Both the position numbers and the translations under genes were made by a program. A stretch of DNA of 64,000 nt from Thiocapsa sp. UBA6158 (lineage in GTDB: Bacteria > Pseudomonadota > Gammaproteobacteria > Chromatiales > Chromatiaceae). The notes under the pieces are model-generated. The model was not told where the DNA came from and did not search any database. It was given only the letters and a program-made list of their open reading frames with translations. Location of the stretch: contig NZ_DIUM01000005.1 in assembly GCF_002423035.1 (NCBI RefSeq), positions 1-64,000 of the forward strand, in the 5' to 3' direction. This document shows, in pieces, positions 1-8,503 of the stretch (positions are counted from its first letter, which is position 1; each line of letters opens with the position of its first letter).

Positions 1-29
1 GCACGACGCTAATCACCTTTTTTTATACC

Positions 30-117
30 TTAAACCGCGCCGGCTCCGACATGTGTCGGAGCCGGCGCGGCCAAGCCAATCCAACAAACGACGCGTATCG
101 CGCCGGGCGCGATTTAA
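30..117. repeat. TIR-bounded intergenic element, 88 bp
   Basis: Member of the dispersed element family of this window. The ends TTAAACCGCGCC (30-41) and GGCGCGATTTAA (106-117) are inverted copies matching at 11 of 12 positions, with 64 bp between. Inside it, 35-70 is a perfect hairpin with 17-bp arms and a 2-nt loop. A T-rich stretch (18-29) precedes it, like the AT-rich spacers that join paired copies elsewhere, so a partner element may be cut off by the window edge. It ends 15 bp before the mpl start codon. Confidence 0.75.
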
Positions 118-132
118 GGAATTCAAACACAG

Positions 133-1491
133 ATGCATCTGCATATCCTGGGTGTCTGCGGAACCTTTATGGGCGGCATTGCCCTGCTGGCGCGTGCGCT
201 CGGTCACCAAGTGACGGGTTCGGACGCCAACGTCTATCCTCCGATGAGTACCCAGCTCGAGGCGGCCGGCATCGCCCTGATGGAGGGCTATGATCCGAGT
301 CACCTCGAGCCGGCGCCCGATGTGGTGGTGGTCGGCAACGCCATGAAACGGGGCATTCCGGCGGTCGAGTCCATGCTGGATCGCGCTCTGCGCTACTGTT
401 CGGGTCCCGAATGGCTGCGCGAGAATCTGTTGGCCGACCGCTGGGTGCTGGCCGTGGCGGGCACGCACGGCAAGACCACCACCGCGAGTATGCTCGCTTG
501 GGTCCTGGAGGACGCCGGTCTTGCGCCCGGCTTCCTGATCGGCGGCGTGCCGCTGGATTTCGGGCTGTCCGCGCGGCTGGGCTCCGCACCCTTTTTCGTG
601 GTCGAGGCGGACGAGTACGACACCGCCTTTTTCGATAAGCGCTCCAAGTTCGTCCACTATCGACCGAGCACCCTGATTCTCAACAACCTCGAGTTCGACC
701 ACGCGGATATCTTCGACGATCTCGGCCAGATCCAGCGCCAGTTCCATCATCTGGTGCGCACCGTTCCGGGTCGCGGCCTGATCGTGCATCCGGGCGCCGA
801 GCCCGCGATCGACGAGGTTCTGGCGATGGGCTGCTGGACCCCCGCAGAGTCCTTCGGCGCGGCGGGGCGGTGGAACGCTCGGCTGCTCGCACCGGACGGC
901 TCACGCTTTGAAGTGATGCTCGACGCTCGGCCGCTGGGCGAGGTCGACTGGGGTCAGACGGGTCTGCACAACGTGAACAACGCGCTCGCCGTCTTGGCCG
1001 CAGCCCGCCATGCGGGTGTTCCTGTCGGTGCCGGGATCGCTGCCCTGAGCAGGTTCAAGGGTGTGAAGCGTCGCATGGAGCTGCGCGGCGAGGTCGCGGG
1101 TGTGCGTGTCTACGACGACTTTGCCCATCATCCGACGGCCATCGAGACGACGCTGCAGGGTTTGCGCCGTCGTGTCGGCGAGCAGCGCATACTCGCCGTG
1201 CTCGAGCCGCGCTCCAACACCATGCGTCTGGGTGTTCACAATCGCGAGCTGGCCGCCTCGCTCGATGCGGCCGATCGGGTGTTCGTCTTCGCACCTGCGG
1301 ACCTGGGTTGGGATGCCGCGGCCGTCTTCGCGGGGCTTGCGCAGCGTGCGGCGGTGCATGCGGATCTCGACGCACTCGCCGCCGCGGTGGTCGCCGAGTG
1401 TCGTGCGGGCGATCAGGTGTTGGTCATGAGCAACGGCGGTTTCGGCGGGATCCACCAAAAGCTCCTGGACGGTCTGGCGCGGGCGCGCTAG
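133..1491 (+). CDS. mpl: UDP-N-acetylmuramate:L-Ala-gamma-D-Glu-meso-DAP ligase
   Basis: Murein-recycling ligase of the cytosol. It joins the recovered tripeptide L-Ala-gamma-D-Glu-meso-DAP to UDP-MurNAc using ATP, bypassing MurC, MurD and MurE. The 452 residues show the Mpl-type N-terminus HILGVCGTFMGG, the ATP loop GTHGKTTT at about 110-117, the central NNLEFDHADIF stretch and the late motif DFAHHPTAIETTL, all typical of Mpl rather than MurC. Length is normal. The ATG at 133 has no strong ribosome-binding site, and the DNA just upstream is a repeat element. ubiX follows after 16 bp on the same strand, so the two are probably co-transcribed. Confidence 0.95.
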   Translation: MHLHILGVCGTFMGGIALLARALGHQVTGSDANVYPPMSTQLEAAGIALMEGYDPSHLEPAPDVVVVGNAMKRGIPAVESMLDRALRYCSGPEWLRENLLADRWVLAVAGTHGKTTTASMLAWVLEDAGLAPGFLIGGVPLDFGLSARLGSAPFFVVEADEYDTAFFDKRSKFVHYRPSTLILNNLEFDHADIFDDLGQIQRQFHHLVRTVPGRGLIVHPGAEPAIDEVLAMGCWTPAESFGAAGRWNARLLAPDGSRFEVMLDARPLGEVDWGQTGLHNVNNALAVLAAARHAGVPVGAGIAALSRFKGVKRRMELRGEVAGVRVYDDFAHHPTAIETTLQGLRRRVGEQRILAVLEPRSNTMRLGVHNRELAASLDAADRVFVFAPADLGWDAAAVFAGLAQRAAVHADLDALAAAVVAECRAGDQVLVMSNGGFGGIHQKLLDGLARAR

Positions 1492-1507
1492 GGACGACGG
1501 ATCACGC

Positions 1508-2131
1508 ATGTCCGAACCGCTTCAAGATTGGCCCAAGACGATCACGGTCGCCTTGACCGGGGCCTCCGGATCCCAGTACGGGCTGCGTCTGGTCGAGTGT
1601 CTGCTCGCCGCCGGGATGCGGGTCTATCTGCTGATCTCCCAAGCCGGGCAGGTCGTGCTGAAGATGGAGGCAGATCTGGAGGTGCCGGCCCGGCCGGCCG
1701 AGGCGGAGGCCTTCTTTCTGAATTACTTCGAGGCGCAACCGGGACAGCTGCGTGTCTTCGGTCGCCAGCAGTGGACCGCGCCGGTCGCGAGCGGCAGCAA
1801 CCCGCCCGATGCCATGGTCATCTGCCCCTGCACGACAGGCACACTGGCGAGCATCGCTGCAGGTGTCTCGACCTCGCTCATCGATCGCGCGGCGGATGTG
1901 ACCATGAAGGAGTCACGCAAGCTGATCCTGGTGATCCGCGAGACACCCTTCACGGCCATCCACTTGGAAAACATGCTGCGTCTTGCGCGCGCCGGTGCGG
2001 TGATCATGCCGGCCAATCCCGGGTTCTACTTCAAGCCCACGCGGGTGGAGCAGATCGTGGATTTCATGGTGGCGCGAATCCTGGATCATCTGGACGTGCC
2101 GCATCGGCTCACGGCACGTTGGGGCGAGTAG
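1508..2131 (+). CDS. ubiX: Flavin prenyltransferase UbiX
   Basis: Makes prenylated FMN from FMN and dimethylallyl phosphate. This is the cofactor of the UbiD decarboxylase in ubiquinone synthesis, and ubiD is present in this window at 24098-25612. The 207-residue product has the flavoprotein N-terminus VALTGASGSQYGLRLVE, a PCTTGTLASIAAGVS stretch and the C-terminal VIRETPFTAIHLENMLRLA segment of the UbiX/Pad1 family. Length is normal. It follows mpl closely on the same strand. A decayed reverse-strand DUF29 gene begins at its stop codon. Confidence 0.95.
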   Translation: MSEPLQDWPKTITVALTGASGSQYGLRLVECLLAAGMRVYLLISQAGQVVLKMEADLEVPARPAEAEAFFLNYFEAQPGQLRVFGRQQWTAPVASGSNPPDAMVICPCTTGTLASIAAGVSTSLIDRAADVTMKESRKLILVIRETPFTAIHLENMLRLARAGAVIMPANPGFYFKPTRVEQIVDFMVARILDHLDVPHRLTARWGE

Positions 2132-2384
2132 CGCCGCGATCACGGGACGGACGTACCGAGCATTTTCGAAGTCCGCCCAACGCTCGGACAGTCGGCCGTA
2201 TTGGAACTGCCACTTGAGAAGATGGGCGGGCAGCACGCGCAAACGGTTGACCAGATCATGTCGCTGACTCCTGCCCATGTCGTCCAGCTCCCGGCTCGGT
2301 GAATCGCCGCTGGCGCAGCAGGGCGGCTGTCCGCGCTGCCCAGGCGGAATAGTCCTGCTCGTACAGTCGGTCCAGGTCGCTCAT
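2132..2384 (-). pseudogene. DUF29 family remnant, frameshifted and truncated
   Basis: Read leftwards, an ATG at 2384 opens MSDLDRLYEQDYSAWAARTA, continuing to ALLRQRRFTE: the characteristic DUF29 N-terminus. The frame then ends in a stop near 2268. The family sequence resumes in another frame near 2290-2160 as ELDDMGRSQRHDLVNRLRVL followed by AHLLKWQFQYGRLSERWADF. The usual segment between FTE and ELDDMG is missing, so a small deletion with frameshift has occurred. Homology stops at the ubiX end, so the C-terminal half is gone. DUF29 function is unknown; these genes are often multicopy. The call rests on recognising the family motifs by eye. Confidence 0.65.
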
Positions 2385-2560
2385 CGGAAAACCTTCCTTT
2401 ACCTCATCGATCGGGGGCCGCGTTCATCCACCTGCCAGCCTTGCTGATCGGCGCTGTAGGGGGGTAAGCGCAGCGCGGTCCACCAGCGTTGGCGCGGGGC
2501 TCCACAGCGCTTGTCCACACTGGAAACGGGCAAGTGTTCTCTGAGCCGCATCCGGGCTTA

Positions 2561-2647
2561 TTCAGCCGCGCCGACTCCAGCGGTTGTCAAGTCCCCCGGG
2601 ACCGATGCCATCCAAAAACGTCGCATACCGCGCCGGGCGCGGTTTAG
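2561..2647. repeat. TIR-bounded intergenic element, 87 bp
   Basis: Ends TTCAGCCGCGCC (2561-2572) and GGCGCGGTTTAG (2636-2647), 9 of 12 positions inverted, with 63 bp between. The TAA stop of sucB (2644-2646, reverse strand) lies inside the right end. Positions 2573-2646 are closely similar to 42843-42916 downstream of bolA, sharing CCATCCAAAAAC and ATACCGCGCCGGGCGC. Read from sucB, a GC hairpin (2627-2643) is followed after a few bases by GTTTTTGG, so the element could also act as a terminator. Confidence 0.8.
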
Positions 2648-3909
2648 ATCCTCAGCAGCAACCGCGCCGGATCCTCCAACGTCTCCTTGATGCTGACCAG
2701 GAACTGCACCGCTTCGCGTCCGTCGATGATCCGGTGGTCGTAGGTCAGGGCCAGATACATCATGGGTGCGATCTTGATCTCGCCCTTATCGGCGATCGGA
2801 CGCTCCTGGATCTTGTGCATCCCCAGGATGGCGCTCTGCGGCGGGTTGAGGATGGGTGTGGAGAGCAGCGAGCCGAAGACCCCGCCGTTGGTGATCGAGA
2901 AGGTGCCGCCCGTGAGCTCTTCGTAGCTGAGGCTTCCGTTCTGCGCCTTTTCTCCGAAGGCGACGATGCCCTGCTCCACATCGGCCATGCTGAGCTGATC
3001 GCAGTTGCGCAAGATCGGGACGACCAGGCCGCGCGGTGAGCTGACCGCGATGCCGATGTCGTAATAACCGTGATAGATGATGTCGTCCCCGTCCACCGAA
3101 GCGTTGATCACCGGGAAGCGTTGCAGTGCCTCCACCGCGGCCTTCACGAAAAAGGACATGAAGCCGAGCCGAACCCCGTGGGTCTTCTCGAACTGGTCCT
3201 TGTAGCGGCTGCGCAGCGCGAGAACGGCCTTCAGATCGACCTCGTTGAAGGTGGTCAGCATGGCCGCATTCTGCTGGGCCTGGACCAAACGCTCGGCGAC
3301 GCGGGCACGCAGACGGGTCATGGGAACCCGCTGCTCGGGGCGGCCGGCCTCGCCGGTGAGGCTCGGGCTGGGTGGGGGCGACGCGGGCGTCAAATCCGGG
3401 TGTTTTGCCGGCGCTGTCTGCTCGCGCTCGTCGAGATAGGCGATGACGTCGGCCTTGTGGATACGCCCGTCGCGGCCGGTTCCCGGGATCGCGTGCGGGT
3501 CGAGATTCAGCTCCTTCACCAGGCGGCGCGCAGCGGGGGCGACCTGTGGCTCGGTGCCGGCCGGCGCGACCTTCGTCGGGCTCGGCGATGCGGCTTTGGC
3601 CGGTGCGGCGGCAGGTGCGGCCTTGGCCGGCGGCGGCGATGTCTCGCGTGCCGGCGGTGTTGCGCCGGCGCCGCTCGCCTCGATCAGCGCCAGCACGGCA
3701 TCGGACGCGACGACATCGCCCTCGTTGGCCATGATCTCGCCGAGGATGCCGTCGATCGGCGAGGGGACCTCGAGCACGACCTTGTCGGTTTCCAGATCGA
3801 CCAGGTTCTCCTCGCGCTTGACCGGATCGCCCGGGCGTTTGTGCCAGGTTGCGACGGTCGCGTCGGCAACCGACTCGGGGAGGGCGGGGACACGGACTTC
3901 ACTGCTCAT
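2644..3909 (-). CDS. sucB: 2-oxoglutarate dehydrogenase E2, dihydrolipoyl succinyltransferase
   Basis: Core of the 2-oxoglutarate dehydrogenase complex of the TCA cycle; transfers succinyl from lipoate to CoA. The 421 residues run: one lipoyl domain (ETDKVVLEVPSP, lipoyl lysine near 43), an Ala/Pro-rich linker, the E3-binding domain (APAARRLVKEL ... GRDGRIHKADVIAYL), a second linker, and the catalytic domain ending in the active-site motif DHRIIDG. The ATG overlaps the sucA stop by 4 bp (ATGA), showing translational coupling. No lpd (E3) gene follows; the operon ends in a repeat element that contains the sucB stop codon, so E3 must be encoded elsewhere. Confidence 0.96.
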   Translation of the reverse strand: MSSEVRVPALPESVADATVATWHKRPGDPVKREENLVDLETDKVVLEVPSPIDGILGEIMANEGDVVASDAVLALIEASGAGATPPARETSPPPAKAAPAAAPAKAASPSPTKVAPAGTEPQVAPAARRLVKELNLDPHAIPGTGRDGRIHKADVIAYLDEREQTAPAKHPDLTPASPPPSPSLTGEAGRPEQRVPMTRLRARVAERLVQAQQNAAMLTTFNEVDLKAVLALRSRYKDQFEKTHGVRLGFMSFFVKAAVEALQRFPVINASVDGDDIIYHGYYDIGIAVSSPRGLVVPILRNCDQLSMADVEQGIVAFGEKAQNGSLSYEELTGGTFSITNGGVFGSLLSTPILNPPQSAILGMHKIQERPIADKGEIKIAPMMYLALTYDHRIIDGREAVQFLVSIKETLEDPARLLLRI

Positions 3910-6764
3910 TGTGGCGGGATCCTTTTATTCATGCTGGGGTTGAAGTGCCCGGTCAGGGCCTCGTCGATCAACCGTTCCTGCTGCTCGACATGCGCGGCGC
4001 GGTGGCCGACGGCCGGTGCGGCGGAGGATGGACGGCCGACATAGTAAGGCCGCTTGCCGTCCTGCATCAGGTTGTGGAAGCGATGTTTGATCTGGTCCCA
4101 GGCGCCTTGGTTCTGCGGCTCCTCCTGGCACCAGATGATCTCTTCGGTCGCGGCGTAGGCCTCGAGCGCGCGGTCGAAGTGCTCCTTGGGGAAGGGATAC
4201 AGCTGCTCGATGCGGATGATGGCGACATTCGTCAGGCCACGCGCACGCCGCGCCTCGAGCAAATCGAAGTAGACCTTACCGCAGCAGAAGACCACGCGCT
4301 CGGTCTGCGCGGGCTCGATCGGGTCGATCTCCGGGATCACCGTCTGGAAATGACCGCTGATCAGCTCGTCGAGCGCGGAGACCGCGAGACGATGGCGCAG
4401 CAGGCTCTTGGGTGTCATGACGATCAGTGGCTTGCGATAGTCGCGGACGATCTGGCGGCGCAGCAGGTGATACATCTGAGCGGGCGTGGTCGGCACGCAG
4501 ACCTGGATGTTGTGCTCGGCGCAGAGTTGCAGGAAACGCTCCAGACGGGCTGATGAATGCTCGGCGCCCTGGCCCTCGAGTCCGTGCGGAAGCAGCATCA
4601 CGAGCCCGCAGCACAGCCCCCATTTGGTCCCGGCCGAGGTGATGAACTGATCGATGACCACCTGGGCGCCGTTGGCGAAGTCCCCGAACTGGGCCTCCCA
4701 GAGTGTCAACGCGTTCGGCTCCGCGGTTGCGAAACCGTATTCGTAGGCCAGCACCGCCTCCTCGGACAGGAGCGAGTCGATCGCGATGAAGGCACCCTGA
4801 TGCTCGCCGATGTGCTGCAGCGGGGTGTAGGCGTTGCCGGTCACTTGGTCGTGGATCTTGGCGTGGCGATGGAAGAATGTCCCGCGCCCGGCGTCTTGTC
4901 CGGACAGGCGCACCGGGGTGCCCGCGTCGAGGAGGGTGGCGTAGGCCAGATTCTCCGCGAAGCCCCAGTTGAGGAGTTGATCCCCTTGGGCCATCTTGCG
5001 CCGCTCCTCCCACAGCTTCTCGACCCGGGGGTGGAGTTCGAAGCCCTCGGGCACGCGCAGCATGGCGTCGCCGAGCTCGCGGAGCTTCTCGACCTGGACA
5101 CCCGTGTCGACGTCTTGATCCCAGTCCGTGCCACGGCAGAAGCCCCAATCGACGCGGTAGGCATGGTCGAGCCCGCACAGGACCGGGCGTGCGACCACCA
5201 CGCCTTGCTCGATGGAGTCGCGATAATCCGCAACCATGGCATCGGCGTCTTCCTTGGAGAGGATACCGTCGGCGACCAGGCGATCGGCATAGACGGCACG
5301 CGGGGTCGGATGCCGGCGGATCTTCTTGTACATCATCGGCTGAGTGACCGCGGGCTCGTCGGCCTCGTTGTGCCCGAGACGTCGGTAACAGACCAGGTCG
5401 ATGATGACATCCTTGTGAAACTGGTTGCGGAAGTCCAGCGCCATGCGCGTGACGAAGATGACGGCCTCCGGATCGTCGCCGTTCACGTGAAAGACCGGCG
5501 CCTGGACCATCTTGGCGACATCGGTGCAGTAGAGCGTGGAGCGCGTGTCGAGCGGGTTGCTGGTCGTGAAGCCGATCTGGTTGTTGATGACGATGTGCAC
5601 AGTCCCGCCGGTGGCGTAGCTGCGCGTCTGCGAGAGCTGGAGCGTTTCCATGACCACGCCTTGGCCGGCGAAGGCGGCGTCGCCGTGGATGAGCACGGGC
5701 AGGACCTGATCGCCGCTGCGGTCGTGGCGCCGCCGCTGGCGCGCGCGCACCGAGCCCTCGATCACTGGGTTGATGATCTCGAGATGCGAGGGATTGAAGC
5801 CCAATACCAGATGGACGATGCCGCCGGGGGTGTCGATGTCGGTGGCGAAGCCCATGTGATACTTCACGTCGCCGGCCATCTGGCGCCAATTCATCTGGAC
5901 CCGGCCCTCGAACTCGTCGAAGATGTCCTGAGGCGGTTTGCCGAAGATGTTGGTCAGCACGCTGAGCCGCCCGCGATGGGCCATGCCGATGACCATCTCC
6001 TTCTGGCCCTTACGTCCGGCGCGCTGGATCAGCTCGTCCAGCATCGGGATAAGAGCGTCGCCGCCTTCGAGCGAAAAGCGCTTTTGGCCGACATAGCGCT
6101 GGTGGAGATACTTCTCGAAGCCCTCGGCGGCGGTCAGCAGGGTCAAGAGCCAACGCCGATCGGCGGTGTCGATCTCGGGTATCGCGCGATAACCCTCGAG
6201 CCGCTTCTGGATCCAGCGCTTCTCCTGAGTGTCGGTGATGTGCATGTACTCCGAGCCGACCGTACCGCAGTAGATCTGCTCGATCATCGCGATGATGTCG
6301 CGCAGCGGCATGCGATCCGGGGCGTAGAGCGAGCCTGTATGGAACACCTGGTCCATGTCGTCCGGCTCCAGGTTATGGAAGGCCGGATCCAGGTCCGCGA
6401 TCTTGGGGATGTCGCGCAGCTTGATCGGGTCGAGGTTGGCGACCTGATGTCCGCGGTAGCGGTAGCCGTTGATCAGGGAGAGTACGGCAGCCTGTTTTTC
6501 CGCGGCGGCGGGCTCGAGCCGCTCGGTGGATCGTGTGCGAGCGCGCGTACGACTTTCTTGGGCGAGCCGCAGGAAGTTCTCGCGCACCGGGCCGTGCGCG
6601 ACCTCGTTGGCCGCCTCCTTGTGCATGACATGGAAGCGCTCGCGCCAAGCGAGATCGACGCTCTCCGGGTCCTTTAAATAGCGTTCATAAAGGTCTTCAA
6701 TAAAGGCTGCGTTGCCGCCGTAAAGGGCGCCGGAACTGCGAAACAGCTCGAGGATTGCGCTCAT
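3906..6764 (-). CDS. sucA: 2-oxoglutarate dehydrogenase E1 component
   Basis: Thiamine-diphosphate enzyme that decarboxylates 2-oxoglutarate and succinylates the lipoyl domain of SucB. The 952 residues, normal for the family, begin MSAILELFRSSGALYGGNAA and carry GMAHRGRLSVL, the ThDP-binding stretch around IHGDAAFAGQGVVMET and VINNQIGFTTS, and the C-terminal transketolase-like half with the motif LPHGLEGQGAEHSSARLERF. It is the first gene of the sucAB operon and overlaps sucB by 4 bp. Upstream on the reverse strand is an AT-rich promoter-like stretch. Confidence 0.97.
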   Translation of the reverse strand: MSAILELFRSSGALYGGNAAFIEDLYERYLKDPESVDLAWRERFHVMHKEAANEVAHGPVRENFLRLAQESRTRARTRSTERLEPAAAEKQAAVLSLINGYRYRGHQVANLDPIKLRDIPKIADLDPAFHNLEPDDMDQVFHTGSLYAPDRMPLRDIIAMIEQIYCGTVGSEYMHITDTQEKRWIQKRLEGYRAIPEIDTADRRWLLTLLTAAEGFEKYLHQRYVGQKRFSLEGGDALIPMLDELIQRAGRKGQKEMVIGMAHRGRLSVLTNIFGKPPQDIFDEFEGRVQMNWRQMAGDVKYHMGFATDIDTPGGIVHLVLGFNPSHLEIINPVIEGSVRARQRRRHDRSGDQVLPVLIHGDAAFAGQGVVMETLQLSQTRSYATGGTVHIVINNQIGFTTSNPLDTRSTLYCTDVAKMVQAPVFHVNGDDPEAVIFVTRMALDFRNQFHKDVIIDLVCYRRLGHNEADEPAVTQPMMYKKIRRHPTPRAVYADRLVADGILSKEDADAMVADYRDSIEQGVVVARPVLCGLDHAYRVDWGFCRGTDWDQDVDTGVQVEKLRELGDAMLRVPEGFELHPRVEKLWEERRKMAQGDQLLNWGFAENLAYATLLDAGTPVRLSGQDAGRGTFFHRHAKIHDQVTGNAYTPLQHIGEHQGAFIAIDSLLSEEAVLAYEYGFATAEPNALTLWEAQFGDFANGAQVVIDQFITSAGTKWGLCCGLVMLLPHGLEGQGAEHSSARLERFLQLCAEHNIQVCVPTTPAQMYHLLRRQIVRDYRKPLIVMTPKSLLRHRLAVSALDELISGHFQTVIPEIDPIEPAQTERVVFCCGKVYFDLLEARRARGLTNVAIIRIEQLYPFPKEHFDRALEAYAATEEIIWCQEEPQNQGAWDQIKHRFHNLMQDGKRPYYVGRPSSAAPAVGHRAAHVEQQERLIDEALTGHFNPSMNKRIPPQ

Positions 6765-6785
6765 GCTCGGTGTTGTTTCTCTGGG

Positions 6786-6820
6786 TTGATTTTATACGTG
6801 GATCATCGATGTTTATAACA
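6786..6820 (-). promoter_or_regulatory. Candidate sucA promoter
   Basis: On the reverse strand two TATAAA hexamers occur, at 6796-6791 and 6817-6812, in an AT-rich island that is rare for this genome. The nearer one would place the transcription start about 20 nt before the sucA ATG (6764). No good -35 match is visible, so this is a weak prediction. Confidence 0.35.
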
Positions 6821-6948
6821 CAAGTCCCGAAGTGCTTGGCAAGGCGGTTCAGGCCAACCGGCGTCGCGCGACAAGGACCGGGCAAACATCATCGCCGATC
6901 CTCGGGTCTGTCGTCTCCTCCGCCGTGATCGACGGGGCCGGCGCTCAC

Positions 6949-7167
6949 ATGGACATGCACGACTCCGCGGCGGACCTGAGCGAGCGTAAGCGTCGTCGTA
7001 TCCGCTTGGCGCGGCTCGAAGCCGATATCGCCTACTTCCAGGCGCGCCTGGAGATGATCGGCGAGCCGAAGACCGCGAATCAACTGACCCAGCGCAAGGC
7101 GTTCATGCTTTTGCTCGAAACGGTCTCGACCAAGGTCGCGCAGGTCCGGCGCGCGCGACCGGTTTGA
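6949..7167 (+). CDS. Small hypothetical protein, charged helical
   Basis: A 72-residue product starting MDMHDSAADLSERKRRRIRL, rich in Arg, Leu and Glu and predicted by eye to be mostly helical. No family recognised. ATG 6949 was preferred to in-frame starts further upstream because the upstream translation is low in plausibility and overlaps the sucA promoter region. It is divergent from sucA, with 184 bp between the start codons. The hydrophilic composition suggests a cytosolic protein. Function unknown. Confidence 0.6.
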   Translation: MDMHDSAADLSERKRRRIRLARLEADIAYFQARLEMIGEPKTANQLTQRKAFMLLLETVSTKVAQVRRARPV

Positions 7168-7408
7168 TCGGGGATCGGCAAACTTTCCACTCGCTCGTCC
7201 ACCCCGCGGGCTGGGCTTACCGCGCAAGAGCGACGATCGAGTCCATTCCGAATGACTGAATCCGAATGTAAGAATTTAATGATGTTTCATTCGATCCGAA
7301 GCGCACCTCGCCTTGACCGTTGTTCATTGAGACGGGCGATTCCGCATCACCACGGCGCATGACGAGAGTGCACCGCAGGGCGATCTCCAGCTCGAGGGGT
7401 TTCAATTC

Positions 7409-8176
7409 ATGTGCACCTTCGTCATTCTGCGCCGTCCGGGTCATGCCTGGCCGGTCTTGATCGCGGCCAATCGCGACGAGATGCGCACACGGCCGAGCCG
7501 CCCGCCGGGCCGACATTGGCCGGACCGCCCGGAGATGCGTGCCGGGCTCGATTTGGAGTCCGGCGGGAGCTGGCTCGGGGTCAATGATCATGGCCTTGTC
7601 GCCGCGGTCATGAACCGTCAGGGGACGCTCGGGGCGCTGCCCGGCAAACGCAGTCGCGGCGAGCTGGTCTTGGAGGCGCTCGACCATGCCGAGGCCTGCG
7701 AGGCAGCCGGGGCGCTGGCGGATCTGGATCCCGCGGCCTATCGACCCTTCAATCTGGTGGTGGCCGATCCGCGATCGGCCTATTGGCTGCGTCACGGAGG
7801 GGACGACGCCATCGGCGTCCACCCGATCGTCCCCGGTCTGCACATGTTGAGTGCGAGCGAGCTCGACGATCTCGGTGAGCCGCGCATCGCCGAATATCTC
7901 CCGCGGTTCGTCGCGGCGCAGACCCCGGATCCCGATGCCGACGATTGGGCGGCCTGGCGGAACCTACTTGCATCGAATCAAGGTCCGGCATCGCATCCGG
8001 GTCGCCCGGATGCGGGACCCGAGGACGCCATGACGTTCGATCGACCCGACGGGTTCGGTACGCGATCCTCGGCGCTGATCGCCATCCCGCTCTATCCGGG
8101 TTACGGCAGCTGGCCGATCTGGCTGCATGCGGAGGGGCGGCCGGATGAAGCCCAATTCCTCCGCGTCCCCAACTAA
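7409..8176 (+). CDS. NRDE family protein (TANGO2-like)
   Basis: A 255-residue member of the NRDE superfamily, which includes eukaryotic TANGO2. The diagnostic N-terminus MCTFVILRRPGHAWPVLIAA is followed directly by NRDE. Later conserved stretches are GGSWLGVNDHGLVAAVMNR and TRSSALIAIPL. The N-terminal Cys is typical of the family and has been taken to suggest an N-terminal-nucleophile-hydrolase-like fold. The biochemical role in bacteria is not settled; TANGO2 has been linked to haem and lipid handling. The gene precedes hemC, but two repeat elements intervene. Its TAA stop (8174-8176) lies inside the first element. Confidence 0.88.
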   Translation: MCTFVILRRPGHAWPVLIAANRDEMRTRPSRPPGRHWPDRPEMRAGLDLESGGSWLGVNDHGLVAAVMNRQGTLGALPGKRSRGELVLEALDHAEACEAAGALADLDPAAYRPFNLVVADPRSAYWLRHGGDDAIGVHPIVPGLHMLSASELDDLGEPRIAEYLPRFVAAQTPDPDADDWAAWRNLLASNQGPASHPGRPDAGPEDAMTFDRPDGFGTRSSALIAIPLYPGYGSWPIWLHAEGRPDEAQFLRVPN

Positions 8177-8256
8177 ACTGGGTCCCGAGTGGGGCGGGAT
8201 GGCTCGGTTTGCGGCCCCTGGTGGACACCTCCGGATCCGCGCTGAACGCAGTTTAG
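8173..8256. repeat. TIR-bounded element, 84 bp, first of a tandem pair
   Basis: Ends CTAAACTGGGTC (8173-8184) and AACGCAGTTTAG (8245-8256), 10 of 12 positions inverted, with 60 bp between. The stop codon of the NRDE gene is inside the left end. An 18-bp AT-rich spacer (8257-8274) separates it from the next element. Together the facing ends form a hairpin (8246-8285) with 10-bp arms. Confidence 0.72.
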
Positions 8257-8274
8257 GAATTTAAAAACAATTCT

Positions 8275-8361
8275 TTAAACTGCGTCCGTTCCGTCGTTCG
8301 TGGGTGCCTGCTGCCTTGACAGACGGTTTGAGCAGCCCTGTTGCTGCGAGACGCGGTTTAG
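8275..8361. repeat. TIR-bounded element, 87 bp, second of a tandem pair
   Basis: Ends TTAAACTGCGTC (8275-8286) and GACGCGGTTTAG (8350-8361), 10 of 12 positions inverted, with 63 bp between. The interior contains CCTGCTGCCTTG (8307-8318), which also occurs inside the element at 55812-55898. The rest of the 327-bp interval up to hemC (8362-8503) shows no gene. Confidence 0.8.
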
Positions 8362-8503
8362 CCGGTTCGAATCCCCGCGTCGGCTGTGACACAATCCCAC
8401 CCTTTCGCCGCCGACGTGGTCCAGTGGTCTCGTCCGCGCGGGCGTGATCGTACGTCACTGTTTTCGATTCAGTCTCCGATCGAGACCCCCTTTAGGATCC
8501 ACC

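Noticed and set aside
35..70. Perfect 36-nt hairpin as an intrinsic terminator
   Set aside because: No T-tract follows on either strand (the T-run lies before it on the + strand). It is better explained as part of the repeat element 30-117.
4557..6677. Long open frame opposite sucA
   Set aside because: High-GC third-position bias produces long antisense frames. The sense strand encodes a full, normal SucA and the antisense product matches nothing recognisable. The same applies opposite smc, ligA, topA and prlC.
8340..8395. tRNA-like GGTTCGAATCCCC sequence
   Set aside because: It looks like a T-arm loop, but the flanking bases do not form the T-stem, and no acceptor, D or anticodon arm is found upstream. 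It coincides with the right end of a repeat element.
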